This document shows, piece by piece, positions 32,959 through 41,349 of a stretch of DNA of 64,000 bases. The position numbers and the translations under genes are program-made. Source of the DNA: Pyxidicoccus xibeiensis (lineage in GTDB: Bacteria > Myxococcota > Myxococcia > Myxococcales > Myxococcaceae). Under the pieces are notes generated by a model that was given only the letters and a program-made list of their open reading frames with translations, made no database searches and was not told where the DNA came from. The first letter of the stretch is position 1, and each line of letters begins with the position of its first letter. The stretch lies in assembly GCF_024198175.1 (NCBI RefSeq), contig NZ_JAJVKV010000014.1, positions 124,001 through 188,000 on the forward strand, given 5' to 3'.

Positions 32959-35739
32959 GTGTCCGACCTGGCGTCCAGCGCACATTCCGCCGTGTTCGAG
33001 CACTCGCGTGACGCGGTGCTCGTGCTCGATGCAGCGCAGCGGGTCCGCGAGGTGAATCGCGCCGCGGAGCGCTACTTCGGGCCGCGTGCGGGACTGCTGG
33101 GCAGTGCCGTGGCGCAGGTGCTTCCCGGCTGGCGTCCCCCCGAGTCGCGCGCCAGCACGGAGGCGCCCCACGAGACGGAGCTGGCCGGGCAGCGTCCGGG
33201 AGGCGGCGGGCAGGCGTACTACCTGCGCGTGCTGACGCTCCCGCTGACGGGCGCCGACGGCCCCGGCTGGGTGCTGCAGCTTCAGGACATGACGGGCCGC
33301 CTGGAGGTGGAGGCCTCCATCCGCCAGCAGAAGGAGTTCTTCGAGGCGGTGGTGCGCAACAGCCCGGTGGCCATCGTCACGATTACGCGCCAGTTCCGCG
33401 TGCTGTCGTGGAACCCCGAGGCGGAGCGGCTCTTCGGCTACACGCCCCAGGAGGCGCTGGGGAAGCACATCTTCGAGCTGGTGGCCACCGAGCAGACCGT
33501 GCTCCCGGAGGCGGAGCGCGCGTCGCGCGAGGTGGTGCAGCGGGGCCGCGTCCACTCCGTCACCCGGCGCGTGCGCAAGGACGGCAGCGTGGTGGACGTG
33601 GAGCTGCTGGCCCTGCCGGTGTCGGTGGGCGGCCGGCAGCTGGGCTTCATCGCCATCTACCACGACATCACCGACCTGCAGCGGGCGCGCCAGGCGGCCG
33701 AGGCGGCCAACCAGGCCAAGAGCCTCTTCCTGGCCACGATGAGCCACGAAATCCGCACGCCGATGAACGCCATCATCGGCATGACGGGGCTCCTGCTGGA
33801 CACCGCGATGTCGGAGGAGCAGCGCGACTTCGTCTCCACCATCCGCCAGAGCAGCGAGGCGCTGCTCACCCTGCTCAACGACGTGCTGGACTTCTCCAAG
33901 ATTGAAGCCGGCCGGTTCGAGACGGAGCTGCACCCGTTCGACCTGCGCCAGTGCGTGGAGTCGGTGCTGGACCTGCTGGCGGTGCGCGCCAGCGAGAAGG
34001 GGCTGGACCTCAACTGCGACATCGCGCCGCACGTGCCGCAGATGCTGGTGGGCGATGCGTCGCGCCTGCGCCAGGTGCTCCTCAACCTGGTGGGCAACGC
34101 GCTCAAGTTCACCGAGCAGGGCGGGGCGCTCGTGACGGTGGACGGCACGCGCAGCTCCGAGGCGCACGACGCGCCCTGGGAGCTCATCTTCTCCGTGCAG
34201 GACACCGGGCCGGGCATCCCCGAGGACATGCGGGCCGGCCTCTTCCAGCCCTTCAACCAGCTGGACGCGTCGGTGTCCCGGCGCTTCGGCGGCACCGGGC
34301 TGGGGCTGGCCATCTCCAAGCGGCTGGTGGAGGCCATGGGCGGCCGCATCTGGGTGGAGGGCGCGGGCGCCGCCGGCACGGGGACTACGTTCAGCTTCGC
34401 CCTCAATGCCCAGTCCGCGCCGCAGGTGCCCGCCGTGCACCTGCGGCAGGAGCAGCCACTGCTGCAGGGCCGGCGCGTGCTCATCGTGGACGACAACGCC
34501 ATCAACCGGCGCCTGCTGGGCCGGCAGCTCCAGGCCTGGGGCATCGACTCCGTCGAGACGGCGTCCGGGTCCGAGGCGCTGTCGCGGCTCCAGGCCGGCG
34601 CGCGCTTCGACGTGGCCCTCATCGACCACCAGATGCCGGGGCTGGACGGGCCGGCGCTGGCGACGCGCATCCGCCAGTGGGGCGACATGCGCAACCTGCC
34701 GCTGCTGCTGCTCACCTCGCCCGGCCGCCGGGGCGCCACGCCCGAGGGCCTCTTCTCCGGTGTGCTGTCCCGTCCGGTGAAGGCGTCCCAGCTCCACGAC
34801 GCGCTGATGTCGTGCCTGTCCACCGACGTGGTCCATGCGCACGTCGCGCGGGTGGAGCAGCGCGCGCCCCGCAAGGCGCCCTCCCCGGGAGAGCGGCCGG
34901 GAGACCGGCTGCCGCTGGACATCCTGCTCGTGGAGGACAACGCCACGAACCAGAAGCTGGCGCTGCTGGTGCTGGACCGGCTCGGCTACCGCGCGGACGT
35001 GGCCTTCAACGGGCGCGAGGCCGTGCACTCCGCCACCCAGAAGCGCTACGACGTGGTCTTCATGGACCTGCAGATGCCGGAGATGGACGGCCTGGAGGCC
35101 ACCCGGCGCATCCGCAACGAGCTGCCACCCCGGGCACAGCCGTGGATCATCGCCATGACGGCGAACGCCATGGACTCCGACCGGGACCAGTGCTTCGCGG
35201 CGGGCATGGACGACTTCCTGACCAAGCCCATCCGCGTGGATGCGCTGGCTGCGTCGCTCCTGCGCTGCCAGCCCCGGCGCGCCGATGCACGCATGCCGGC
35301 CCGCCCGGAGACGACGCTCCCGGTGCCTCCTCCGTCCCTCATGGACGAGATGCCCGAGTCGGCGCGGGTCCCCGGGCTGGAGCCGGTCGCGCTGTCGCGC
35401 CTGTGGCGGGAGCTGGGGGCGCAGTCGGGGCAGATACTCCCGGAGCTCATCGAGACGGCGATGCACAGCATGCCGGCCCTGCTCGACGACGCGGACACCG
35501 CGCTGGCGGCGAGCCGGCTGGACGACCTGGGCCGCGCGGCGCACACGCTCAAGTCCAACGCGGCCTGGTTCGGCGCCTCGGCGCTGGAGAAGCAGTGCCG
35601 GGACATCGAGCTGCTCGCCGACGCGGGCAACCTGGAGGGCATGGCGGAGCGGCTGGAGCGCTGCCGGGTGGAGCTGGACGGCACGCGGCGCCTGCTGGCG
35701 CGCCTGCGCGAGAACATCATGGCCCTGGGGCGCAACTAG
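32959..35739 (+). CDS. Hybrid sensor histidine kinase (PAS-PAS-HisKA-HATPase-REC-REC-HPt)
   Basis: 926 residues from the GTG at 32959; an alternative GTG at 32914 adds 15 residues. Order: PAS (about 10-110), PAS (125-245), HisKA with phospho-His at 263 (MSHEIRTPMNAIIG), HATPase with N box LVGNALKF near 377 and DTGPGIPED near 415 and GGTGLGLAIS, receiver 1 with VLIVDDNAINRRLL and Asp 556 (ALIDHQMPG), receiver 2 with LLVEDNATNQK and Asp 703 (VFMDLQMPEMDG), and an HPt domain with His 862 (AAHTLKSN). No membrane segment, so it senses an internal signal by PAS ligands. It contains a full phosphorelay in one protein; the output regulator is not encoded nearby. Confidence 0.95.
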   Translation: MSDLASSAHSAVFEHSRDAVLVLDAAQRVREVNRAAERYFGPRAGLLGSAVAQVLPGWRPPESRASTEAPHETELAGQRPGGGGQAYYLRVLTLPLTGADGPGWVLQLQDMTGRLEVEASIRQQKEFFEAVVRNSPVAIVTITRQFRVLSWNPEAERLFGYTPQEALGKHIFELVATEQTVLPEAERASREVVQRGRVHSVTRRVRKDGSVVDVELLALPVSVGGRQLGFIAIYHDITDLQRARQAAEAANQAKSLFLATMSHEIRTPMNAIIGMTGLLLDTAMSEEQRDFVSTIRQSSEALLTLLNDVLDFSKIEAGRFETELHPFDLRQCVESVLDLLAVRASEKGLDLNCDIAPHVPQMLVGDASRLRQVLLNLVGNALKFTEQGGALVTVDGTRSSEAHDAPWELIFSVQDTGPGIPEDMRAGLFQPFNQLDASVSRRFGGTGLGLAISKRLVEAMGGRIWVEGAGAAGTGTTFSFALNAQSAPQVPAVHLRQEQPLLQGRRVLIVDDNAINRRLLGRQLQAWGIDSVETASGSEALSRLQAGARFDVALIDHQMPGLDGPALATRIRQWGDMRNLPLLLLTSPGRRGATPEGLFSGVLSRPVKASQLHDALMSCLSTDVVHAHVARVEQRAPRKAPSPGERPGDRLPLDILLVEDNATNQKLALLVLDRLGYRADVAFNGREAVHSATQKRYDVVFMDLQMPEMDGLEATRRIRNELPPRAQPWIIAMTANAMDSDRDQCFAAGMDDFLTKPIRVDALAASLLRCQPRRADARMPARPETTLPVPPPSLMDEMPESARVPGLEPVALSRLWRELGAQSGQILPELIETAMHSMPALLDDADTALAASRLDDLGRAAHTLKSNAAWFGASALEKQCRDIELLADAGNLEGMAERLERCRVELDGTRRLLARLRENIMALGRN

Positions 35740-35852
35740 GACCGCACTGTCCGCTGTCGAGGGTTCCGGCACCGGGGCCTCACGCGCCGGGTGCGGTCCG
35801 TGTGCGCTGGCGCTATCTCTGAGGGCACGCGCGTTGCCCACGGAGGAGACAC

Positions 35853-37271
35853 ATGGCCCGGTACGACTTCGACCTGTTCACCATTGGCGGCGGCTCCGGA
35901 GGGGTGGCGGCCAGCCGCAGGGCGGGCTCGCATGGCGCGCGGGTGGCGCTCTGCGAGGACCGTGACCTGGGAGGCACCTGCGTGCACCGGGGCTGCGTGC
36001 CCAAGAAGTTGCTGGTGTACGGCTCCCACTTCCACGAGGAGTTCCAGGACGCGGCGGGGTACGGGTGGACGGTGCCGGAGCCGACGTTCGACTGGGGGAA
36101 GCTGCTCGCGGCGAAGGAGCAGGAGCTGAAGCGGCTGGGCGGCGTCTACGCGCGGCTCTTGCGCGACTCGGGGGTGACGGTGGTGGAGGGGCGCGGGCGG
36201 CTGGTGGACGCGCACACGGTGGAGGTGGCCGGGAAGCAGTACACGGCGGAGCGCATCCTGGTGGCCACCGGCTCGCGGCCGTACCTGCCCGCGGACGTGG
36301 CGGGCATCGAGCACGCCGTCACCTCGGATGACGCGCTGTCCTTTGCCCAGGTGCCGAAGCGGCTGGCCATCGTCGGGGGCGGGTACATCGGCGTGGAGCT
36401 GGCGTGCATCTTCCACGGGCTGGGCTCGAAGGTGACGCTCATCATCCGCGGCTCCTCGGTGCTGAGCGGGTTCGATGGGGACGTGCGCTCCTTCCTCACG
36501 GAGGAGCTGCGCAAGAAGGGCATCGAGCTGCAGGTGGACACCTTCGTGCGCGACATCGAGAAGCGCGGGGACGGGGTGAGCCTGCTGACGCGCGCGGGGG
36601 AGACGGTGGAGGCGGACGCGGTGCTGTACGCCACCGGCCGGCTGCCGAACACGGGAGGGCTGGGGCTGGAGGAGGTGGGCGTGACGCTGGACGCGCGCGG
36701 CGCGGTGGCGGTGAACGAGTGGTCCCGCACGTCGGTGGAGAGCATCTTCGCGGTGGGGGACGTGACGGACCGCATCAACCTCACCCCGGTGGCGATTGCC
36801 GAGGGGCGGGCGCTGGCGGAGACGCTCTACAACAACAACCCGATGAAGATGGACCACACCAACGTGGCCTCCGCCGTCTTCAGCCAGCCGCCGGTGTCGT
36901 GCGTGGGGCTGACGGAGCTGGAGGCGCGCGAACGCTACGGGAAGGTGGACGTGTACGTGGCCAGCTTCAAGCCGATGAAGCACACGCTGAGCGGGCGCAA
37001 CGAGCGGACGATGATGAAGCTGGTGGTGGAGCGCGCCTCGGGGCGGGTGCTGGGGTGCCACATGGTGGGGGCGGACGCGCCCGAAATCATCCAGGGCCTG
37101 GCGGTGGCGGTGAAGTGCGGAGTCACCAAGGCGGTGCTGGATTCGACGGTGGGCATCCACCCCACGGCGGCGGAGGAGTTCGTCACCATGCGCGACCGGA
37201 GGCCGGACCCCGAGGAGCGGCTGGCCGCGGAGCTGGGGCATGATGCCGGGGCGACGACGGGGTCGCGCTGA
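35853..37271 (+). CDS. gor: Glutathione-disulfide reductase
   Basis: 472 residues. FAD-binding GGGSGG at 12-17, redox disulfide C43/C48 in GGTCVHRGCVPKK (the glutathione-reductase form of the CxxxxC motif), NADPH-binding GGGYIGVELACIFHGLGSKV, FAD GDVTDRINLTPVAI, and the C-terminal active-site base in HPTAAEEFVTMR. It regenerates reduced glutathione from GSSG with NADPH. The window shows no glutathione synthesis genes. Follows the histidine kinase on the same strand by 113 bases but probably has its own promoter. Confidence 0.9.
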   Translation: MARYDFDLFTIGGGSGGVAASRRAGSHGARVALCEDRDLGGTCVHRGCVPKKLLVYGSHFHEEFQDAAGYGWTVPEPTFDWGKLLAAKEQELKRLGGVYARLLRDSGVTVVEGRGRLVDAHTVEVAGKQYTAERILVATGSRPYLPADVAGIEHAVTSDDALSFAQVPKRLAIVGGGYIGVELACIFHGLGSKVTLIIRGSSVLSGFDGDVRSFLTEELRKKGIELQVDTFVRDIEKRGDGVSLLTRAGETVEADAVLYATGRLPNTGGLGLEEVGVTLDARGAVAVNEWSRTSVESIFAVGDVTDRINLTPVAIAEGRALAETLYNNNPMKMDHTNVASAVFSQPPVSCVGLTELEARERYGKVDVYVASFKPMKHTLSGRNERTMMKLVVERASGRVLGCHMVGADAPEIIQGLAVAVKCGVTKAVLDSTVGIHPTAAEEFVTMRDRRPDPEERLAAELGHDAGATTGSR

Positions 37272-37295
37272 AGGATGGACTGGGAGGCGTGATAT

Positions 37296-37325
37296 CGGGA
37301 ACACGTGGGACTTCGGTGGTTCCCG
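37296..37325 (+). promoter_or_regulatory. Inverted repeat CGGGAAC-N16-GTTCCCG upstream of toxin-like gene
   Basis: Seven-base perfect arms with a 16-base spacer containing CACGTG, ending 22 bases before the ATG at 37348. It could be an operator, an RNA hairpin in the leader, or the terminator of the glutathione reductase gene. No T tract follows. Confidence 0.5.
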
Positions 37326-37347
37326 GCTCGATTGAAAGGACGTGTCC

Positions 37348-38256
37348 ATGCGCCTCCACGCCTGCCTCTCACTGCTGCTCCTTGCTTCGGCCTGCGCCAC
37401 GTCAGCGCCAAGAGCGAAACAGCCTGCTCTCCAGGACCTGAAGCTCGCCAATCTCCAAAGAGCGGCGGTGCTTCCGTGGGGCGATGGAGGGCGCTGCGTC
37501 GTCCAGCAGGCTTCCCAGCCCTGGCCCGTGCTGGTGGAGCGGTGCTTCCATGCGCTCGACCAGGAGCAGGTCCGGTTTCAAGATCCCGAAGGGAGATGTG
37601 CAGTCGCCTCCGCAGGTGCTGCTGCTGTGGGAATCGGGGTCTGTATCCTGGTGGCTCCGGAACTCGTCGTTGGAGCCGTCATCATCACGGGCGTGGTGGT
37701 AGTGGGTGTCGCCATCAAGCATGCACTGGATGCGTATGCGCTGCAGGGGAGCAATTCCGAGGACTCGCGGCCTGTGCCCGAGACCGAAGCTGCTCCTCGC
37801 GAGCCCGTCGCGGAGCGGAGGCCCAGGACTGGGTCTTCAGGGCAGGGGTGGCCTCCTCACGTGCCGCCCGAGCTCCGGGACCGGGAGCGCAAGTTGGACT
37901 GCACTCCTCGGCCCGTGCCACACCTGGGTGGCGATGCCCTCCACAACAGGTGCGCCGACAGGGTTCCGCAGAATCACTTCCCTGGCTCGGATGTCCTCGT
38001 CAATGGCAAGAACTTCGACGCGCTGCAGCTCGCGACGCGGACGTTGTGGGAAATCAAGACAGATGACTTTGACAAGCAGTCACCCCACTCCCAGAGATTC
38101 TTTGCCAGAATGAAACTGCCGGAAATACAGAGCGAGAAGAGGCTCGCGGAAGCGTGTGGGTATGACTTTGTCGTGGGGGTGCGAAGCGCCGCGCATAGAG
38201 CCGCGCTGCTCGACTTGGACCCCGAGCTCAAGGTCGTCGTCATGGACTGGTGCTGA
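37348..38256 (+). CDS. DUF6310-type lipoprotein, candidate nuclease toxin (SitA-like)
   Basis: 302 residues from the ATG at 37348 (GAAAGGA seven bases upstream). Type II signal MRLHACLSLLLLASACAT with the lipidated Cys at 16. A hydrophobic hairpin lies at about 90-130 (VGIGVCILVAPELVVGAV). The C-terminal 110 residues match the DUF6310 pattern: HLGGDALHNRCAD, PGSDVLVNGKNFDAL, LWEIKTDDFD and ACGYDFVVGVRS. The D...ExK set (FDALQ and EIK) looks like a PD-(D/E)XK nuclease core. Lipoprotein toxins with swappable C-terminal nuclease domains are known in myxobacteria as SitA and move between cells by outer-membrane exchange. The C-terminal coding DNA is AT-rich for this genome (62 of 120 G+C at 38041-38160), suggesting recent domain swap. 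Partner gene follows after one base. Confidence 0.72.
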   Translation: MRLHACLSLLLLASACATSAPRAKQPALQDLKLANLQRAAVLPWGDGGRCVVQQASQPWPVLVERCFHALDQEQVRFQDPEGRCAVASAGAAAVGIGVCILVAPELVVGAVIITGVVVVGVAIKHALDAYALQGSNSEDSRPVPETEAAPREPVAERRPRTGSSGQGWPPHVPPELRDRERKLDCTPRPVPHLGGDALHNRCADRVPQNHFPGSDVLVNGKNFDALQLATRTLWEIKTDDFDKQSPHSQRFFARMKLPEIQSEKRLAEACGYDFVVGVRSAAHRAALLDLDPELKVVVMDWC

Positions 38257-38257
38257 C

Positions 38258-39016
38258 ATGGCAGCCGCCCCAAGGCTCCTCAACCTCAGCGTCTACGCGC
38301 CTGCGCTCGAGGGTGATGATAGACGCCCCCTCGCAATCGTCCATGGTATGGAGCGCGCGCTGCCCGATTTGCGGCTGAGGTGGACGCTTTCTGAAAAGGA
38401 AGAGCTCATCGCATTGCCTCACCGCGATGAGTGGGTGGCGACCCACAGGGCAGACGGCGGGTTTCCCTTCCTGTGTAACGATGACGAGAGCCGTCCCGTG
38501 ACGCTTACCGGGTGGGAAAACCCAAGCGGCCTTGCCGCCGGGGGGCCGCCACGCTTCGAAGTCCATGCGACCTTGCCGCAAGACCCAGGTGGCCTTACGG
38601 CGGCAGGGGCGGTGCTGGAGGCCATAGGGGAGGGCGCTCGTGCGGTCTGGGGGCAGCTGTCGCCAAGCGGCTATGGCGAGGTCGTGTCGCAGCAGTTTCG
38701 CCGCCCGGGCGATGCGCCCCATGTGTCGCCCCATGGCCTGCCCTGGCTGAAGCTCCCGCGGTACAACCCTGCGCCTGAGCTTCCCCATTACCTCGGGTGG
38801 CTGAACTACTGGTCGGACGCTTCCGCACGCGCCATTGGATTCCCGGACCCCGCTCGCGATGCCGAGTTGCTGTCACGGGCGCGGCGCACGGAAACAGGTG
38901 GATGGGTTGTGCAGCTCACGGATGCACCCCTCGATTTCGACAACCCTACACACCTGGACGCGCTCCTGCGCGCCTATGGACGCTTCCCGAAAATCGGTGG
39001 GCGCTCAGCGACTTGA
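38258..39016 (+). CDS. DUF5953 (Imm52-like) family protein, candidate immunity protein
   Basis: 252 residues, cytoplasmic, no signal. Matches the DUF5953 pattern found beside DUF6310 genes: N-terminal LNLSVYAPALEGDDRRPLAI, central FEVHATLPQDPGG, and C-terminal YWSDASARAIGFPDPARDAEL, RRTETGGWVVQLTDAPLDF and LRAYGRFPKIGGR. It begins one base after the stop of the toxin candidate, so the two are one transcript and translation is coupled. The proposed role is to block the toxin in the producing cell (inference from pairing; no test visible). Codon use shifts toward lower G+C in its first half, like its partner. Confidence 0.75.
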   Translation: MAAAPRLLNLSVYAPALEGDDRRPLAIVHGMERALPDLRLRWTLSEKEELIALPHRDEWVATHRADGGFPFLCNDDESRPVTLTGWENPSGLAAGGPPRFEVHATLPQDPGGLTAAGAVLEAIGEGARAVWGQLSPSGYGEVVSQQFRRPGDAPHVSPHGLPWLKLPRYNPAPELPHYLGWLNYWSDASARAIGFPDPARDAELLSRARRTETGGWVVQLTDAPLDFDNPTHLDALLRAYGRFPKIGGRSAT

Positions 39017-39223
39017 CCCCTTTTCGCCAGCACTGACGACCCCGTTCCGACGCTCGGCATGGACTGAGGCTCCGGCGCCAGGGGAGCGGCCCGTTCTCCC
39101 CTGGCGGTCTCCCTCGTCGGGGAAGTTGCCAGCAGAGCCCGGCGTTCGCCTGTAGGGTGACAGTCAGGTCCGTGCCGCTCCTCTCGTCCGTGGGCGGCTT
39201 CGCACCGCACCGGGAGGTGGACG

Positions 39224-40519
39224 ATGAGTGATTCTCCAACGGATTCTCCGCGCCAGGGCGCCCCGCGCATCAAGGGCCTGGAGCAGGTGGACCGGCTGTC
39301 GGTGCCCCTGCCGCACGGTACCGAGGTCACCACCCGCGTCGAGCGCATGGCCTCGGGTGGCCGCCGCATCCCCCAGGGCGTGGTCGGCCGCGTCGTCCGC
39401 GCCCATGACGGCGGCTTCGACGTGCAGATTGTCGGCGTGGGTGAGGTCTGGTTCGCGCGCGAGGAGCTGGTGCCCCGCCGCATGGGCCAGGTGAACTTCG
39501 CCCGCCGCCGCGAGGCTGCCTGGGCCGCGCTCACCCCCTGCGTGGTGCTGGAGACGCGCGTGGGCAGCCATGCGTGGGGCCTCGCCAACGAGAGCTCGGA
39601 CGTGGACGTGCGCGGCGTCTTCGCACTGCCGCTGCCGTGGACCTTCGGCCTCGTGGAAGCACCCATGGACCTGGTGAGCGCCGATGGCAGCACCACGTAC
39701 TGGGAGGTGCGCAAGACGGTGGAGCAGGCCCTGCGCGCGGACCCGAACACGCTGGAGACGCTGTTCGTCCCCGGCGCTAAGGCCACTGACGTGCTGGGCG
39801 AGTGGCTGCTCGCCGAGCGCGACGCCTTCGTGTCCAAGGCCATCTTCGGCAGCTTCGGCCGCTATGCCATGAGCCAGCTCGACAAGCTCACCCGCAGCCA
39901 GCGGCTCGCCGAGCACCGCGACCTGCTCCTCGGGTGGCTGTGCGAGGACCCCGTGCCGGACCTCGACGAGGTGGCGAAGCGGCTGGCCGCGGTGTCGCCT
40001 CGGGGCGCGCCGTCCCAGCAGGACGCACTGCTGGCCGCCAAGACGTACGTGAAGCAGCTCTACCGCTCGCTGTGGGACCAGGGCCTGCTCACGGCCAACG
40101 ACTTCACGGCGCTCACCGCCTATGCCCGCGGCGGCGGGCAGCGGCCTCCGTCCGCGCGCGAGCTGCGGCCGAAGAACGCCTACAACCTGCTGCGCCTCGT
40201 GGCCACCGCCACCGGGTGGCTGCGCCATGGCGCTCCCACCTTCGAGGCCTCGGGCTCGCTGAAGGCGCGGCTGCTGGACATCAAGGCGGGCCGCGTGCCG
40301 CTGGAGGACGTGCTCAAGGACGCAGAGGACATGGCCCCGGAGCTGGAGGCCGCGCACCGCGACAGCAAGCTGCCGGACCACCCCGACTACGAGCGGGCGG
40401 ACCGGCTGCTGCGGCGCGTGGGAGACGAGGTGGCACGGCGCTGGGTGCTGAAGGAGCCCGGCCCGCTGGGCCGTGACGCGCCGGAGGCCCCGGCCATGGA
40501 GTGGAGGGACGCCGAATGA
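39224..40519 (+). CDS. Predicted nucleotidyltransferase (COG3541/YcgL-like), large form
   Basis: 431 residues. DNA polymerase beta-type nucleotidyltransferase with the active-site block VGSHAWGLANESSDVDVRG (GS...DxD; Asp 126 and 128). An N-terminal basic beta extension (residues 1-90) contains an SH3-like RIPQGVVGRVVRAHDG. Family enzymes transfer NMP to RNA or other acceptors; COG3541 genes are often linked to RNA repair. Its last four bases overlap the start of a second nucleotidyltransferase (ATGA at 40516-40519), so the products may form a complex. Substrate unknown. Confidence 0.85.
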   Translation: MSDSPTDSPRQGAPRIKGLEQVDRLSVPLPHGTEVTTRVERMASGGRRIPQGVVGRVVRAHDGGFDVQIVGVGEVWFAREELVPRRMGQVNFARRREAAWAALTPCVVLETRVGSHAWGLANESSDVDVRGVFALPLPWTFGLVEAPMDLVSADGSTTYWEVRKTVEQALRADPNTLETLFVPGAKATDVLGEWLLAERDAFVSKAIFGSFGRYAMSQLDKLTRSQRLAEHRDLLLGWLCEDPVPDLDEVAKRLAAVSPRGAPSQQDALLAAKTYVKQLYRSLWDQGLLTANDFTALTAYARGGGQRPPSARELRPKNAYNLLRLVATATGWLRHGAPTFEASGSLKARLLDIKAGRVPLEDVLKDAEDMAPELEAAHRDSKLPDHPDYERADRLLRRVGDEVARRWVLKEPGPLGRDAPEAPAMEWRDAE

Positions 40520-41304
40520 AGGGCACCATGAAGGAGCACGAGAAGACGGTCGCCGACCGCGTGCTCGACGAGGAGTCTGCGAAGCGCGAGCACCTGGTCG
40601 TGTCCCTCTCCGGGGCGCACGCCTACGGCTTTCCCTCGCCCGACAGCGACCTGGACCTGAAGTCCATCCACGTGGCCCCCACCGCCGTGCTGCTGGGCCT
40701 CCAGCCCAAGCACATCACCGCCGAGCGCCTCCAGGTCATCGACGGCGTGGAGGTGGACTACTCGTCCAACGAGCTGCAGCCCGTCCTCCAGGGCCTTCTC
40801 CAGGGCAACGGCAACTACCTCGAGCGCATCCTCGGGGCCATCTGCGTGCGCGCCTCGCCGGACCTGGAGTCGCTGCGGCCCCTGGTGCGCGCCGTGCTGT
40901 CTCGCCGCGTGCACCGGCACTACCGGGGCTTCGGCCACGGCCAGCTCCGTGAGTGGGAGAAGAGCGGCTTCAAGTCCGCCAAGAAGCTGCTCTACGTCCT
41001 GCGCACCACCCTCACTGGCACGCACGCGCTGCGCACCGGTGTCGTGGAGACGGACGTCACCGAGCTGCTCGACCTGTATGGCTTCTCCGACGCCCACGCA
41101 CTGGTGGAGCAGAAGCGGCGCGGGGAGAAGAGCGAGCTGCCCGACGAGCTGAGCAAGAAGTGGCAGGGTGAAGTCGCCCGCTCCTTCGAGGTGCTCGACG
41201 CGGCGCTCGCCGAGTCCGTGCTCCCCGAGGACCCGCCCGAGGACGCCGTGCTCGCGCTGGAGGCGTGGATGCTCGACCTGCGCCGGCGCAAGTTCACCGC
41301 CTGA
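40516..41304 (+). CDS. Predicted nucleotidyltransferase (COG3541-like), small form
   Basis: 262 residues. Same fold as the upstream gene: LSGAHAYGFPSPDSDLDLKS with Asp 45 and Asp 47, a helical tail (RRVHRHYRGFGHGQLREWE, KSAKKLLYVLRTTLTG) and an acidic Pro-rich stretch near the end. It lacks the N-terminal extension. Start set by the ATG overlapping the upstream stop. The two nucleotidyltransferases are the only genes of the operon, closed by a strong hairpin. Confidence 0.85.
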   Translation: MKGTMKEHEKTVADRVLDEESAKREHLVVSLSGAHAYGFPSPDSDLDLKSIHVAPTAVLLGLQPKHITAERLQVIDGVEVDYSSNELQPVLQGLLQGNGNYLERILGAICVRASPDLESLRPLVRAVLSRRVHRHYRGFGHGQLREWEKSGFKSAKKLLYVLRTTLTGTHALRTGVVETDVTELLDLYGFSDAHALVEQKRRGEKSELPDELSKKWQGEVARSFEVLDAALAESVLPEDPPEDAVLALEAWMLDLRRRKFTA

Positions 41305-41311
41305 GGTGAAG

Positions 41312-41340
41312 CCCGGGGGAGGGGGCTCGCCTCCCCCGGG
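41312..41340. terminator. Bidirectional hairpin between nucleotidyltransferase operon and chitosanase
   Basis: 11-bp perfect stem CCCGGGGGAGG / CCTCCCCCGGG with a seven-base loop, placed between two convergent stops (41304 and 41350). Very stable; no T tract. Confidence 0.8.
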
Positions 41341-41349
41341 GCCTCCGCG

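Noticed and set aside
32935..35841. 968-codon antisense frame over the histidine kinase
   Set aside because: His/Arg/Gln-rich shadow frame without any recognisable motif.
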